A DNA stretch of 64,000 nt, taken from contig CALUZA010000032.1 in assembly GCA_944325185.1 (NCBI GenBank), positions 1 to 64,000 on the forward strand, written 5' to 3'. The notes beneath the pieces are model-generated. The model was not told where the DNA came from, did not search any database, and worked only from the letters and a program-made list of their open reading frames with translations. The position numbers were made by a program, and so were the translations under genes. Each line of letters begins with the position of its first letter. Position 1 is the stretch's first letter. The DNA comes from Candidatus Gastranaerophilales bacterium (GTDB lineage: Bacteria > Cyanobacteriota > Vampirovibrionia > Gastranaerophilales > Gastranaerophilaceae). Shown piece by piece: positions 54,882 to 63,313 of the stretch.

Positions 54882-56147
54882 CTAAATATTTAATGAATCT
54901 ATTTTAATTAAAGTCCAAGGCGCATTTTCATTTTTTCTTGCGAAATACTTAATAATTACGGTATTTTTATCTTTTAGATTGTCAATTTTAAAATTTTTAG
55001 GAAGTAATATTTTGTTCTGCTCAATAATTTCGTAAAAATCAAGAGGCTGAGCATAAGAAAACATCTTTTTATCAAGCTTGTATTGATTATTATCAACATA
55101 TAAAATGACTTGTAAATACAGTTCAGGAATTTTAACCTTGGTATTATTTTCAATATCAAAAACCAAAAAATAAGAAAAATCTTTACTCAAAAATTTCTTT
55201 TTCTTTGCAATAAATGAATTTTCAATCAAAATATCATTTTTATAAACATAATTTTCAGAAAGCTTCTTTTTAAAAGAATTTAACTTCAACGTGTAATAAT
55301 CTGAACTATGTAAACCACGAGTATTTTTTGATTCATCAGATAAATCTACCAAAAGCGAATTATAAATATAAGGATTTACCATAAAAATGTTTTTCTTAAA
55401 AACACTTGAAATATGTTTCTCTGCAATGAATTTATCAACATTGATATAAATTAATCCTAACTTATATCTTGCTTCATCACTTTCTTTAATTTTAAGGGAA
55501 TTATTCAAATTTGAAATAGCTTCTTTTATTTTATTTTTTTTAATATTTTCATCTGCAAGCATTATATAACTTTTTGCATATTGTAATCTTATATGCTCTT
55601 TAAATTGCAAATCTTTAGAATTTTTTGCATATTTATATGCAATCTGATATGCACTTACAACCGCATCGTATTGTTTTTTTTCCATTAATGTTTCAGCAAT
55701 TTGACTATATATTTTTGCTCTATATTCGAAAGCCTTGTCGTTTACCTCCATTATTTCATCAGCTAAGGTTGCAGCAAGATTAAACATACCCCTTCTTGCA
55801 CAAAACTCTGCATAAGAATATAAAGCAAAATTTGAGCGCACGGAGGTTCCTACAGCTTCTACATATAACTTATTTGCAATATCATATTCTTTCAAATATT
55901 CATATATGCCTGCAAGCTTAATTTTTGCAAAATAATCCTTGGGATTTTTTTGCAGATATTTTTCAAGCTGCTCAATAGTGCAAAATTCAACTAAATTCTC
56001 AACATTAAGCTCTTCCGAGTTAATTTTTGCTTCAGTTCTAAAAAGTAATTCCAATTCAACACAAAAACAAAGAGAAATTACTGCAACAGCAGTTACAATT
56101 ATTGTTATTATATAATTTTTCAGAGGATTTATGCTTTTTTTATTCAT
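54882..56147 (-). CDS. Membrane-anchored TPR protein, unknown function
   Basis: This 421-residue protein has one N-terminal membrane segment (about residues 12-32) and an extracytoplasmic part. Residues about 50-250 form a row of TPR-like helix pairs (LEKYLQKNPKDYFAKIKLAGIYEYLKEY, and later SEFCARRGMFNLAATL and EAISNLNNSLKI). The last 150 residues are beta-rich and end in an ILPKNFKI-type domain with no named match. I do not recognise the family. Its start overlaps the mgtC-like gene by 8 bases, and infB lies 70 bases downstream on the same strand. Confidence 0.7.
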   Translation of the reverse strand: MNKKSINPLKNYIITIIVTAVAVISLCFCVELELLFRTEAKINSEELNVENLVEFCTIEQLEKYLQKNPKDYFAKIKLAGIYEYLKEYDIANKLYVEAVGTSVRSNFALYSYAEFCARRGMFNLAATLADEIMEVNDKAFEYRAKIYSQIAETLMEKKQYDAVVSAYQIAYKYAKNSKDLQFKEHIRLQYAKSYIMLADENIKKNKIKEAISNLNNSLKIKESDEARYKLGLIYINVDKFIAEKHISSVFKKNIFMVNPYIYNSLLVDLSDESKNTRGLHSSDYYTLKLNSFKKKLSENYVYKNDILIENSFIAKKKKFLSKDFSYFLVFDIENNTKVKIPELYLQVILYVDNNQYKLDKKMFSYAQPLDFYEIIEQNKILLPKNFKIDNLKDKNTVIIKYFARKNENAPWTLIKIDSLNI

Positions 56148-56823
56148 AATATTCTCTTATTTCAATCGATTCAATACCTATAACTTTTTTAAATATATCA
56201 TTTAACTCTATTAATGACTTTTTAGTAGACACAACAGCAGCAAATCTTAATTCAACATGATTTACCAATTTTTTATTAAACTTAAAAACTTTATGAAAAT
56301 TATTCTCAAAAATTGATTGAATTATATCACAATCTTTTAATGAAGCAGAAATTGAAATTTCGTACAAAGTGTACGATTTCTTTCTTTTCGAAAGTATATT
56401 TTTTTCAAGTCTTCGAATTAAAATTAATACAACTAAAGTCGCTAAAGATGTGATAATTGCGACAAAATACTGTCCGCAACCGCATGACATGCCCATAGAG
56501 GCACAAACCCACAAAGTTGCAGCGGTTGTAATTCCGGAAACATTGCTGCCGTGTCGCATTACGGTACCTGCACCAATAAAACCGATACCTGTAATTATTT
56601 GAGCAGCAATTCTAGCCGGGTCATTTGTGCCGATTGTATCCGGTGTAATATGCATTTCGAAGCCATATATAGACAATATTGTAAATACACAAGCACCCAG
56701 TCCGACTAAAATGTGCGTCCTAAGTCCTGCAAATTTGCCTGTCATCTCTCTTTCAATCCCAGGGATAAAAGACAAAACCACAGCCAAAACTACTCTAAAC
56801 AAGATTATTAAATTTACTTCCAT
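56140..56823 (-). CDS. MgtC/SapB-family membrane protein
   Basis: This protein of about 227 residues has four to five membrane segments with the MgtC family signatures PGIEREMTGKFAGLRTHILVGLGAC and IAAQIITGIGFIGAGTVMR, then GITTAATLWV, and a soluble C-terminal domain with an ACT-like fold. MgtC proteins are linked to growth in low Mg2+, virulence and control of the F-ATPase; biochemical activity is unsettled. The ATG at 56823 is preferred to a TTG three codons upstream. It is 26 bases after an OppC-type permease gene. Confidence 0.88.
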   Translation of the reverse strand: MEVNLIILFRVVLAVVLSFIPGIEREMTGKFAGLRTHILVGLGACVFTILSIYGFEMHITPDTIGTNDPARIAAQIITGIGFIGAGTVMRHGSNVSGITTAATLWVCASMGMSCGCGQYFVAIITSLATLVVLILIRRLEKNILSKRKKSYTLYEISISASLKDCDIIQSIFENNFHKVFKFNKKLVNHVELRFAAVVSTKKSLIELNDIFKKVIGIESIEIREYYE

Positions 56824-56849
56824 AACTTCCAACTTACTCTATTCTACAA

Positions 56850-57914
56850 CTATTTTATTGTTTTAGGATCAAGTATATCTCTAATTTTATCCCCCAATAC
56901 ATTAAAAGACAAAACCGCAATAAAAATTAAAAATCCAGGCATTAAAAGCCAAGGTCTATATATTATATTTGCAAATTCTTGCGCTTCCCTTAACATATTT
57001 CCCCAGCTCGCATCCGGAAGTTGAATTCCAAGCCCCAAAAAGCTTAAGCCTGATTCCGCCAATATGTACGAAGGAACGGATAATGTAATTGCAATAATAA
57101 CATAGCTTGATGTTTGTGGCAAAATATGTTTCAAAATGACCCTTTTTTTAGAAGCACCAATGGTCTCGATTGCTTTTATGTATTCCTGATTTTTTATGGA
57201 CAATACCATACCTCTTATTACCCTTGAAAATCCAGCCCAGCCAATAAAAGCAAGGATTGCCGTAATTAAAGCAAACCTTTGAATAGATGTCATGTTAGAA
57301 GGTAAAATTGAAGCCAAAATAATTAATAAATAAAAACTTGGAATAGACATAATTGCTTCAGCTATTCTCATTAAGATTTTATCGGTTTTACCGCCAACAT
57401 AACCCGAAATACCACCATACACAGCGCCGATTGGAAAAGATATCAAAAGGGCAAGAAAACCTATTGTAAGAGAAATACGACCGCCAAAAAAGAGTCTTGA
57501 ATATACATCATGCCCATTTATATCGGTACCTAATAAAAATAAATTACATTCATCAGGTTTTGAAATTAGGTGAATATTCGTTTTAAATAAACCTAGAAAT
57601 TTATACTCATATCCTTTTGAAAAAAATTTTATTCTATATTTTTTATCACGTAGTTGTTTGTATTCAACAGACAATGTTTCTTCATCAAAATACTTTTTAA
57701 AATTATAAGTATATGGAAAAGTGAACTTATTTTCAGGCGTTATAACGTATAAATTGCTTGGTGGCTGATAGGCAAGCTTTCTGTTTGCATAATTTGCAGG
57801 ATAAATTGCAAAAAAATCCGCAAAAATAATTAAAAAATACATTACAATCAGCGCAATTAATGCAATAAAAGGTATTCTGTCTTGCTTAATTTTATTAAAA
57901 AATTTCAACATCAA
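56850..57914 (-). CDS. Peptide-type ABC transporter permease (OppC/DppC family)
   Basis: A membrane protein of 354 residues with one N-terminal segment, a long extracytoplasmic insert (about 40-130) and five C-terminal segments, the OppC arrangement. The EAA loop reads ETIGASKKRVILKHILP, the contact site for the ATPase. The C-terminal GLGIQLPDASWGNML motif is typical. Its ATG overlaps the end of the OppB-type gene by 4 bases. Neither a substrate-binding protein nor an ATPase gene is adjacent, so the rest of the transporter must be encoded elsewhere. Confidence 0.9.
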   Translation of the reverse strand: MMLKFFNKIKQDRIPFIALIALIVMYFLIIFADFFAIYPANYANRKLAYQPPSNLYVITPENKFTFPYTYNFKKYFDEETLSVEYKQLRDKKYRIKFFSKGYEYKFLGLFKTNIHLISKPDECNLFLLGTDINGHDVYSRLFFGGRISLTIGFLALLISFPIGAVYGGISGYVGGKTDKILMRIAEAIMSIPSFYLLIILASILPSNMTSIQRFALITAILAFIGWAGFSRVIRGMVLSIKNQEYIKAIETIGASKKRVILKHILPQTSSYVIIAITLSVPSYILAESGLSFLGLGIQLPDASWGNMLREAQEFANIIYRPWLLMPGFLIFIAVLSFNVLGDKIRDILDPKTIK

Positions 57915-58876
57915 ATCCTCACCCTCGGATCCGTTAACTTCAGAAGTATATCTGCAATTAAATTTCCTGTAATTAACATAATTGCGCCAATCATAAGACT
58001 TGCCATTACCAAATTAATATCTGATTGCATTACGGCTTCCAATATAAGCTTTCCAAGCCCCGGATATTGAAAAACATATTCAGTTAATGCTGCACCCGAA
58101 AGCAATCCCGCAAACTCAAAGCCTAAAAGAGTTATAATCGGGTTTATTGCATTTCTTAAAGCGTGCTTTAAAATTATTTTTATTTTAGGTAAACCTTTTG
58201 CATAAGCAAATTTTATATATTCAGCACTTAAAATATCTAACAAATTAGCTCTCATTTGTCGCATCAAAGAGGATAAAGAAATTGTTGTTAAAACAAAAAC
58301 AGGTAAAAATAAATGCCAACAAATATCCAATATTTTATGTAAAAGATTCATTTCAGAGAAATTAACACTGGTTAATCCGCCAACAGGAAACCATCCTGTA
58401 TGCTGCGCAAATAAAAGCATTAGTATGGCAAAAAAGAACGAAGGTATAGCCATGCCGACACTTGAAATCAAAGTTAGAAGCCTATCAAAAAAAGAATTGT
58501 AATAAACTGCAGCCAAAATACCCAAAGGAATTGCAATTATCCAACTTGAAACAATAACTGCAAAAGATAAAAGCAGTGTATTAAAAATTCTATCCTTTAT
58601 TTTAGTAGAAACCTTAGTGTTATCGGTACAATAACCCATATTACCAGATACAAAATTCTTAGCCCATAAAAAATATTGGACAATTACCGGTTTATCCAAC
58701 CCAAGTCTTATTTTTTCTTTTTCAATAGTTTCTGCGCTTATTGCAGGATTTAATTTTAATTGCGCCAAAGGATCAACAGGAGAAAGTCTTATTAAAAAGA
58801 AACTTATTATAGATACCATAAAAAGTATCGGAATAGCACCTATTATTCTTTTAAATATATAAACCCAAGTATTCAT
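57911..58876 (-). CDS. Peptide-type ABC transporter permease (OppB/DppB family)
   Basis: This 321-residue permease has six predicted membrane segments and the OppB N-terminal LIRLSPVDPLAQL loop. The EAA motif is AKGLPKIKIILKHALRNAI near residue 225, followed by LTEYVFQYPGLGKLI, both standard in OppB/DppB/GsiC transporters for peptides or nickel. It forms a heterodimer with the OppC-type protein encoded 4 bases into its end. The TPR gene upstream ends 50 bases before it. Confidence 0.92.
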   Translation of the reverse strand: MNTWVYIFKRIIGAIPILFMVSIISFFLIRLSPVDPLAQLKLNPAISAETIEKEKIRLGLDKPVIVQYFLWAKNFVSGNMGYCTDNTKVSTKIKDRIFNTLLLSFAVIVSSWIIAIPLGILAAVYYNSFFDRLLTLISSVGMAIPSFFFAILMLLFAQHTGWFPVGGLTSVNFSEMNLLHKILDICWHLFLPVFVLTTISLSSLMRQMRANLLDILSAEYIKFAYAKGLPKIKIILKHALRNAINPIITLLGFEFAGLLSGAALTEYVFQYPGLGKLILEAVMQSDINLVMASLMIGAIMLITGNLIADILLKLTDPRVRI

Positions 58877-58926
58877 ACGGATAACATCCTACAACAATTA
58901 TTATTTAATTAAATCAGCCTGTTAAG

Positions 58927-60519
58927 TTAATTAAATAAATTATTTAATCTCTCTTGAATATCCTGAGGATCAATTTCATTTGTAATATTATTTACATCCA
59001 TCGCCTGTTGAAAATATCTTGCCGCTTCAACGTTTTCACCTTTTAATGCATAAGATCTTCCAAGATTATAATAAGCAAGAGCATAATTTGGATTACATTC
59101 AATTGCACAATTAAAACAATCTATAGCTTTCTGTAATTGTACTAAATCATCCAAATATATAACCCCTAAATTATTATGAGCAATATCATAAGTAGGGTCA
59201 TATTTAATTGAAAGGGTATACTCTTTAATGGCTTCATCCAAATCACCCATACCCCAATATAAGTAACCTAAATTACAATGTATTTTAGAATTTTTAGGTT
59301 CAAGCTCCAATGCTCTTCTATAAACAATTAAAGCGTTTTTATAATCGTCATTATCATAAAAAGCACTTCCAAGAGAAATATAAACATCTATTTCCTTTGG
59401 GGTTAATATATTCGCCAGCTGATAATTTGCTATTGCACAATCCGTATTTTTAATAACATTTTGTTGAATATAACCTAAAGTTTGAGCAACAATACTTGTC
59501 CAATCGGCTTTTGGATTTATTGAAATTGCAGATTGATACTGTGAAATTGCTTTCTCTGCCTCACCTTTCATGAAGTACAAATTCGCCAAATTAGAATGTA
59601 AAACCGCGTTATTTGGATGTATTTTTATATATTTTTGATAATAAGCAATTGCATTATCATAATCGCCCAATTCTTCATAAGCCTGTACTAAACCTGAATA
59701 AGCGCTATGATTAAGAGAATCAATCCAAAGTGCCATTTTATATTCAATTACTGCCTCTTCAAGTTTTCCTGCTCTTCTGTATGTATCCCCCAAAGCAACA
59801 TATAAAGCTGAAAATCCGGGCATTGTATCGATTGCCTTAGAATAACAATCAAAGGCAAGTTCAATCTGTCCAGCGGCAAAATAACTGTCTGCTTTAAACA
59901 AAATAGGAAGAATAGCAAACCACTTCATTTTAGATTTTAGATTTTTCTTTGCTTCTTTATCGAAAGGCAAGGTAATATACGATAAAATTAGTTCAATCCA
60001 ACTCAAAAAACGCTTTTTTGTGTCTTTAAAATATAAAGCGTTCAACAATCTGGATTTTGAATAATGCATACATGATGTCGAGAAAAAAGCATGTTTTAAT
60101 GCTTTATTAATATTTTCTAAAGCATCTTGAAATCTGTCTTTCTTTTTAAGGCAATTGGAAATCATGTAATAATTTTGAGCCGGATTTCCGCCTTTTTCCA
60201 TCGAGATATTAAAATAATTAATTGCTTTATCCAATTCGCCTTTGTAATAAAGTGCAAGTCCGATTTTATGATAGATTTCACCATTATCAATTAAAACTTC
60301 AGCTGCCTTTTGATATTCCGTTATTGCTTCATCAATATATTGTTTAGCTTGATAAACATCTAAATGCCAATCTAAATACAAATCTCCTAAACGAATATGC
60401 AAGTTTGTATTAACAGGTTCATTTGCTAGCAAGCTTTGGCAATATTCAATTGCCTTTTGAATTTCGCCTTTTTTTGTTAATTTATTAATTTCCTTTTCAA
60501 TTTTCTTGATATCTTCCAA
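58927..60519 (-). CDS. Large cytosolic TPR-repeat protein
   Basis: This 530-residue protein is built almost wholly from tetratricopeptide repeats, at least ten of them, with typical YxxLGxxYxxxGxxDxAIxxYxxAL patterns (for example residues about 60-110, 245-330 and 390-500). A stretch of basic, hydrophobic sequence near 165-205 may be a membrane-associated interruption. No signal peptide is present. It probably serves as a scaffold; targets are unknown. The gene lies 14 bases after the PilZ gene and 50 bases before the OppB-type permease gene. Confidence 0.85.
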   Translation of the reverse strand: MEDIKKIEKEINKLTKKGEIQKAIEYCQSLLANEPVNTNLHIRLGDLYLDWHLDVYQAKQYIDEAITEYQKAAEVLIDNGEIYHKIGLALYYKGELDKAINYFNISMEKGGNPAQNYYMISNCLKKKDRFQDALENINKALKHAFFSTSCMHYSKSRLLNALYFKDTKKRFLSWIELILSYITLPFDKEAKKNLKSKMKWFAILPILFKADSYFAAGQIELAFDCYSKAIDTMPGFSALYVALGDTYRRAGKLEEAVIEYKMALWIDSLNHSAYSGLVQAYEELGDYDNAIAYYQKYIKIHPNNAVLHSNLANLYFMKGEAEKAISQYQSAISINPKADWTSIVAQTLGYIQQNVIKNTDCAIANYQLANILTPKEIDVYISLGSAFYDNDDYKNALIVYRRALELEPKNSKIHCNLGYLYWGMGDLDEAIKEYTLSIKYDPTYDIAHNNLGVIYLDDLVQLQKAIDCFNCAIECNPNYALAYYNLGRSYALKGENVEAARYFQQAMDVNNITNEIDPQDIQERLNNLFN

Positions 60520-60533
60520 AACAACTCCAATTT

Positions 60534-61121
60534 TTATTGACTTGTAATTAAATTATAAACATGTCTAACAATTCTGTCCTCATCATAAATATTTAAATTC
60601 ATAAACTGTCCGACATATATATCATTATTTTTCTTTATAATTTTTGCTCTACAGATTATTTCTTTGCCGAAATCTCTCTCGAAAAATTTAAACTCCAATA
60701 TTTCATCTAATTGCAACAAATCGCTATTTTTTATACGAAAAGCAATTCCTCCTGCTGAAATATTAACACAAACACAATCTATAATCTTATTTTCTTTTAT
60801 AATCTCGAATGATATCGAACTCAAAACTCTTACAAATTGTCGTTTTTGAACAACAGGAACAGCAGGATTGTTTTCAATTATAATGCAATTATTTTTATCC
60901 AATTCGGAAATTACAGAACTTACCATCTTTTTTATACCCATAAAAGTATGGACAAAAACAGAAAGCTCGTCTAACTCTTTTAATAAAGAGGCGTCTTTAA
61001 CCGAGTCCTTGTCAATTGAAACCAAAACTCTATCTGAAGCATAATCTGCAACAATTCCATTTATTGTAACATTGTTATCTAAAAGAATTTGAACTATATG
61101 ATTTTTCCTTAATTCATACAT
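60534..61121 (-). CDS. PilZ-domain protein, probable c-di-GMP receptor
   Basis: The C-terminal half of this 195-residue protein is a PilZ domain with both c-di-GMP-binding motifs: R94-Q-F-V-R98 (RxxxR) and N120-I-S-A-G-G125 (D/NxSxxG). The N-terminal 90 residues are a beta-rich module similar to the YcgR-type N-terminal domain. Such proteins pass the c-di-GMP signal to motility, adhesion or polysaccharide machinery. No flagellar or cyclase gene is in the window. There is no Shine-Dalgarno site; TAAAAT is 6 bases before the ATG, with TTGCTA 17 bases further upstream. Confidence 0.9.
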   Translation of the reverse strand: MYELRKNHIVQILLDNNVTINGIVADYASDRVLVSIDKDSVKDASLLKELDELSVFVHTFMGIKKMVSSVISELDKNNCIIIENNPAVPVVQKRQFVRVLSSISFEIIKENKIIDCVCVNISAGGIAFRIKNSDLLQLDEILEFKFFERDFGKEIICRAKIIKKNNDIYVGQFMNLNIYDEDRIVRHVYNLITSQ

Positions 61122-61127
61122 AAAACG

Positions 61128-61156
61128 ATTTTAAAATATTTTCTAATTTTTAGCAA
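61128..61156 (-). promoter_or_regulatory. Candidate leaderless promoter of the PilZ gene
   Basis: On the minus strand TTGCTA (61156-61151), a 17-base spacer and TAAAAT (61133-61128) are followed after 6 bases by ATG 61121. No Shine-Dalgarno site is present. This is the most complete leaderless promoter in the window. Confidence 0.5.
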
Positions 61157-61162
61157 ATGTTA

Positions 61163-61720
61163 TCAATCGGATAATATATAATCACATTTAATATCAAAAT
61201 CATCCTGAACAAATTCATCTGATACAAATTGACTTTGAACAACAGCAACCTTTATAAAATCTTCTTTGTATTTATTAAAAAATCTGTCATAAAAACCTTT
61301 GCCGTATCCCAGCCTAAAACCATGCCTGTTTACAAGAAGCGCCGGAGTAAATACTATATTTAATTTTTTAGGTTCAACAACTTCACCCAAAGGTTCTAAT
61401 ATACCAAATTTTCCTTCTTTTAATTTATCACAACCCAAAAACTCTCTAAACTCTAATTCACTATCATGACAACAAGGAAAATAAAATTTCTTATCTTTAT
61501 CACACAAAAGAGATGTTAAATCAATTTCATTTTTAATTGGAAAATATAAAGCTATATTCTTGGCATTCTTATAAATATCAGAATTTAAAATTTTAGAAAC
61601 AATAATTTTTGAACTTTTTTCAATAATTCCGAGCTTATTAAAAGCTGCTCTTTTTTCAAGAGCACGCTTTCTTAGTACAGATTTATTAATTTTTTGTTCT
61701 TTTTGTTCTAAAACAAGCAT
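61163..61720 (-). CDS. 5-formyltetrahydrofolate cyclo-ligase
   Basis: This enzyme converts 5-formyl-THF to 5,10-methenyl-THF with ATP. The 185-residue protein has the family layout: the N-terminal LRKRALEKRAAFNK helix, VALYFPIKNEIDL-like IALYFPIKNEID, and the C-terminal VNRHGFRLGYGKGFYDRF motif, which is diagnostic. It is 3 bases downstream of the HIT gene. The first residues (MLVLEQKEQKINK) extend slightly past the usual start. Confidence 0.92.
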   Translation of the reverse strand: MLVLEQKEQKINKSVLRKRALEKRAAFNKLGIIEKSSKIIVSKILNSDIYKNAKNIALYFPIKNEIDLTSLLCDKDKKFYFPCCHDSELEFREFLGCDKLKEGKFGILEPLGEVVEPKKLNIVFTPALLVNRHGFRLGYGKGFYDRFFNKYKEDFIKVAVVQSQFVSDEFVQDDFDIKCDYILSD

Positions 61721-61723
61721 TGC

Positions 61724-62038
61724 CTACTCCTGATTAGAAAGTATATGAATATGCAAATGCATTACTTCCTGACCTGCATCACTTCCTGTATTAATTAAAG
61801 TTTTAAAATGCGAAATATTTTCCTGTTTATTAATTTTTTTAATAGCTTCAAACATTTTTTTAATCAAATTAAAATCTTCAACAGAATTCAATGATTCAAT
61901 ATGTTCTTTTGGTATTACTAATATGTGTTTTTTTGCCTTAGGATTAATATCATTAATTGCAAAACAAACATCATCTTCATAAACAAATTTCGAAGGAATT
62001 TCTTTATTTAATATTTTACAAAAAATGCAATCTTTCAT
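61724..62038 (-). CDS. HIT-family (histidine triad) nucleotide-binding protein
   Basis: This 104-residue protein has the histidine triad H94-L-H96-I-H98 near its C-terminus and an N-terminal CIFCKI motif (C4, C7) with IPSKFVYED, the HinT arrangement. HinT-like proteins hydrolyse nucleoside phosphoramidates and aminoacyl adenylates. AAGGAG is 5 bases before the ATG. It is the first gene of the long minus-strand run that continues to infB. Confidence 0.93.
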   Translation of the reverse strand: MKDCIFCKILNKEIPSKFVYEDDVCFAINDINPKAKKHILVIPKEHIESLNSVEDFNLIKKMFEAIKKINKQENISHFKTLINTGSDAGQEVMHLHIHILSNQE

Positions 62039-62144
62039 ACCATCTCCTTATTTATCACAACAATAAAATTATAAAGTAAAAATATGAAATATTTATAATT
62101 TTATTTTAATTATATAAAATGCGTATTATAATGTTTACTGAAAT

Positions 62145-63290
62145 ATGGGGAATAGAATAAAAAAAACTATATCAATAATTTTAGCTGCTCTGTTTATTAA
62201 TCTTTCTAATATTCAGTTTGCTTATTGTGCTTCAATGTCAGGACATGTTCAAAAAGATGAAACAATAAACCAAGAATTAGATGAAAAACTTTTTACAGGG
62301 GAAATTGAACATCTTGACGAAAAAGATACAATCAATTTAACAGTTTCTCAAGTTTTAAGCTCGGGCTATACTCTTGAAGGAGATGAATTTTTTGCAGAAG
62401 TAACGTCTGATGTTGAATCAGACAAAGGTATTTTGATTCCAACAGGAACAATTGTTCACGGACTTGTAAAATTCATAGAAAACCCCAAAAATATGGGACG
62501 TGACGGATATGTCAATATTGATTTTGACTACATGGTAACCCCCGATGGCAGAGAAATACCAATTCAAGCTTCGCTTTCAACAAAAGATAATCTCGTAAAA
62601 GGTGCTGCCAAAACCTTAGCTGTTCATGCAGGATACACTCTATTGGGAGGTGTTGCAGGCGGATTTTTTGCACTTAACGCACTTGGCCTTGGTGCAGCAA
62701 TAGCTTCAAACGGATATACAATAGCAGGAGGTGCTGCAATAGGTGGTGTAGTTGGATTAACTGCTGCAATTATAAGAAAAGGCAACGGTTTTATGATAAA
62801 ACCCGGTGATGAACTAAAAATCAAAATTGAAACCGGTTTTGACCTACCAGTATTCGCAAAAGATGCGTTTAAGCAAGAAGAGTTATTTTTAGACGGATTA
62901 AATGTTAGAATTAATTCTGTAAGTTTGGAAAAAGATCCCTTTGGAGTCGAAAACACTATAGTATTGTCCTTAGGGATAGACAACTATACAGACTATACTT
63001 TTTCAACTTTTGATATTGCACTTGCATCCAATACAGAGCAAATATATTTTCCCAGCCCCTTTGGAGATACTTCTCTTTGGTTTAAATCAATTTCTCCCGG
63101 AGAGAGGGTTGTAGGAAAACTTTCTTTCTGTATTAATGATAAAAAAGCGAAACATTGGCTTGTTTTTTATGATAGAAAAACAAAAAGACCGATTGCAAAA
63201 TATTCAATTGACAATGCAAGAACTAATTTAAAAGAACTTGCAAAAATAAAAGAAAACAACAAAAAAAATCGCAAAAAAAGCAATAAATAA
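62145..63290 (+). CDS. Secreted protein with glycine-rich hydrophobic segment, unknown function
   Basis: I do not recognise the family of this 381-residue protein. A signal peptide (about 1-30, cleavage after YCA) is followed by a beta-rich domain with ILIPTGTIVHGLV and VNIDFDYMVTPDGREI, then a Gly/Ala-rich hydrophobic stretch (about 158-208) with GGVAGGF and GGAAIGGVVG patterns that resembles glycine-zipper membrane hairpins. The last 150 residues form another beta-rich domain, and the C-terminus is strongly basic (KENNKKNRKKSNK). There is no Shine-Dalgarno site; TATAAT is 12 bases before the ATG. A second unknown gene follows 23 bases later on the same strand. Confidence 0.7.
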   Translation: MGNRIKKTISIILAALFINLSNIQFAYCASMSGHVQKDETINQELDEKLFTGEIEHLDEKDTINLTVSQVLSSGYTLEGDEFFAEVTSDVESDKGILIPTGTIVHGLVKFIENPKNMGRDGYVNIDFDYMVTPDGREIPIQASLSTKDNLVKGAAKTLAVHAGYTLLGGVAGGFFALNALGLGAAIASNGYTIAGGAAIGGVVGLTAAIIRKGNGFMIKPGDELKIKIETGFDLPVFAKDAFKQEELFLDGLNVRINSVSLEKDPFGVENTIVLSLGIDNYTDYTFSTFDIALASNTEQIYFPSPFGDTSLWFKSISPGERVVGKLSFCINDKKAKHWLVFYDRKTKRPIAKYSIDNARTNLKELAKIKENNKKNRKKSNK

Positions 63291-63313
63291 ACAAATTTTG
63301 TTTTTATTTATAT

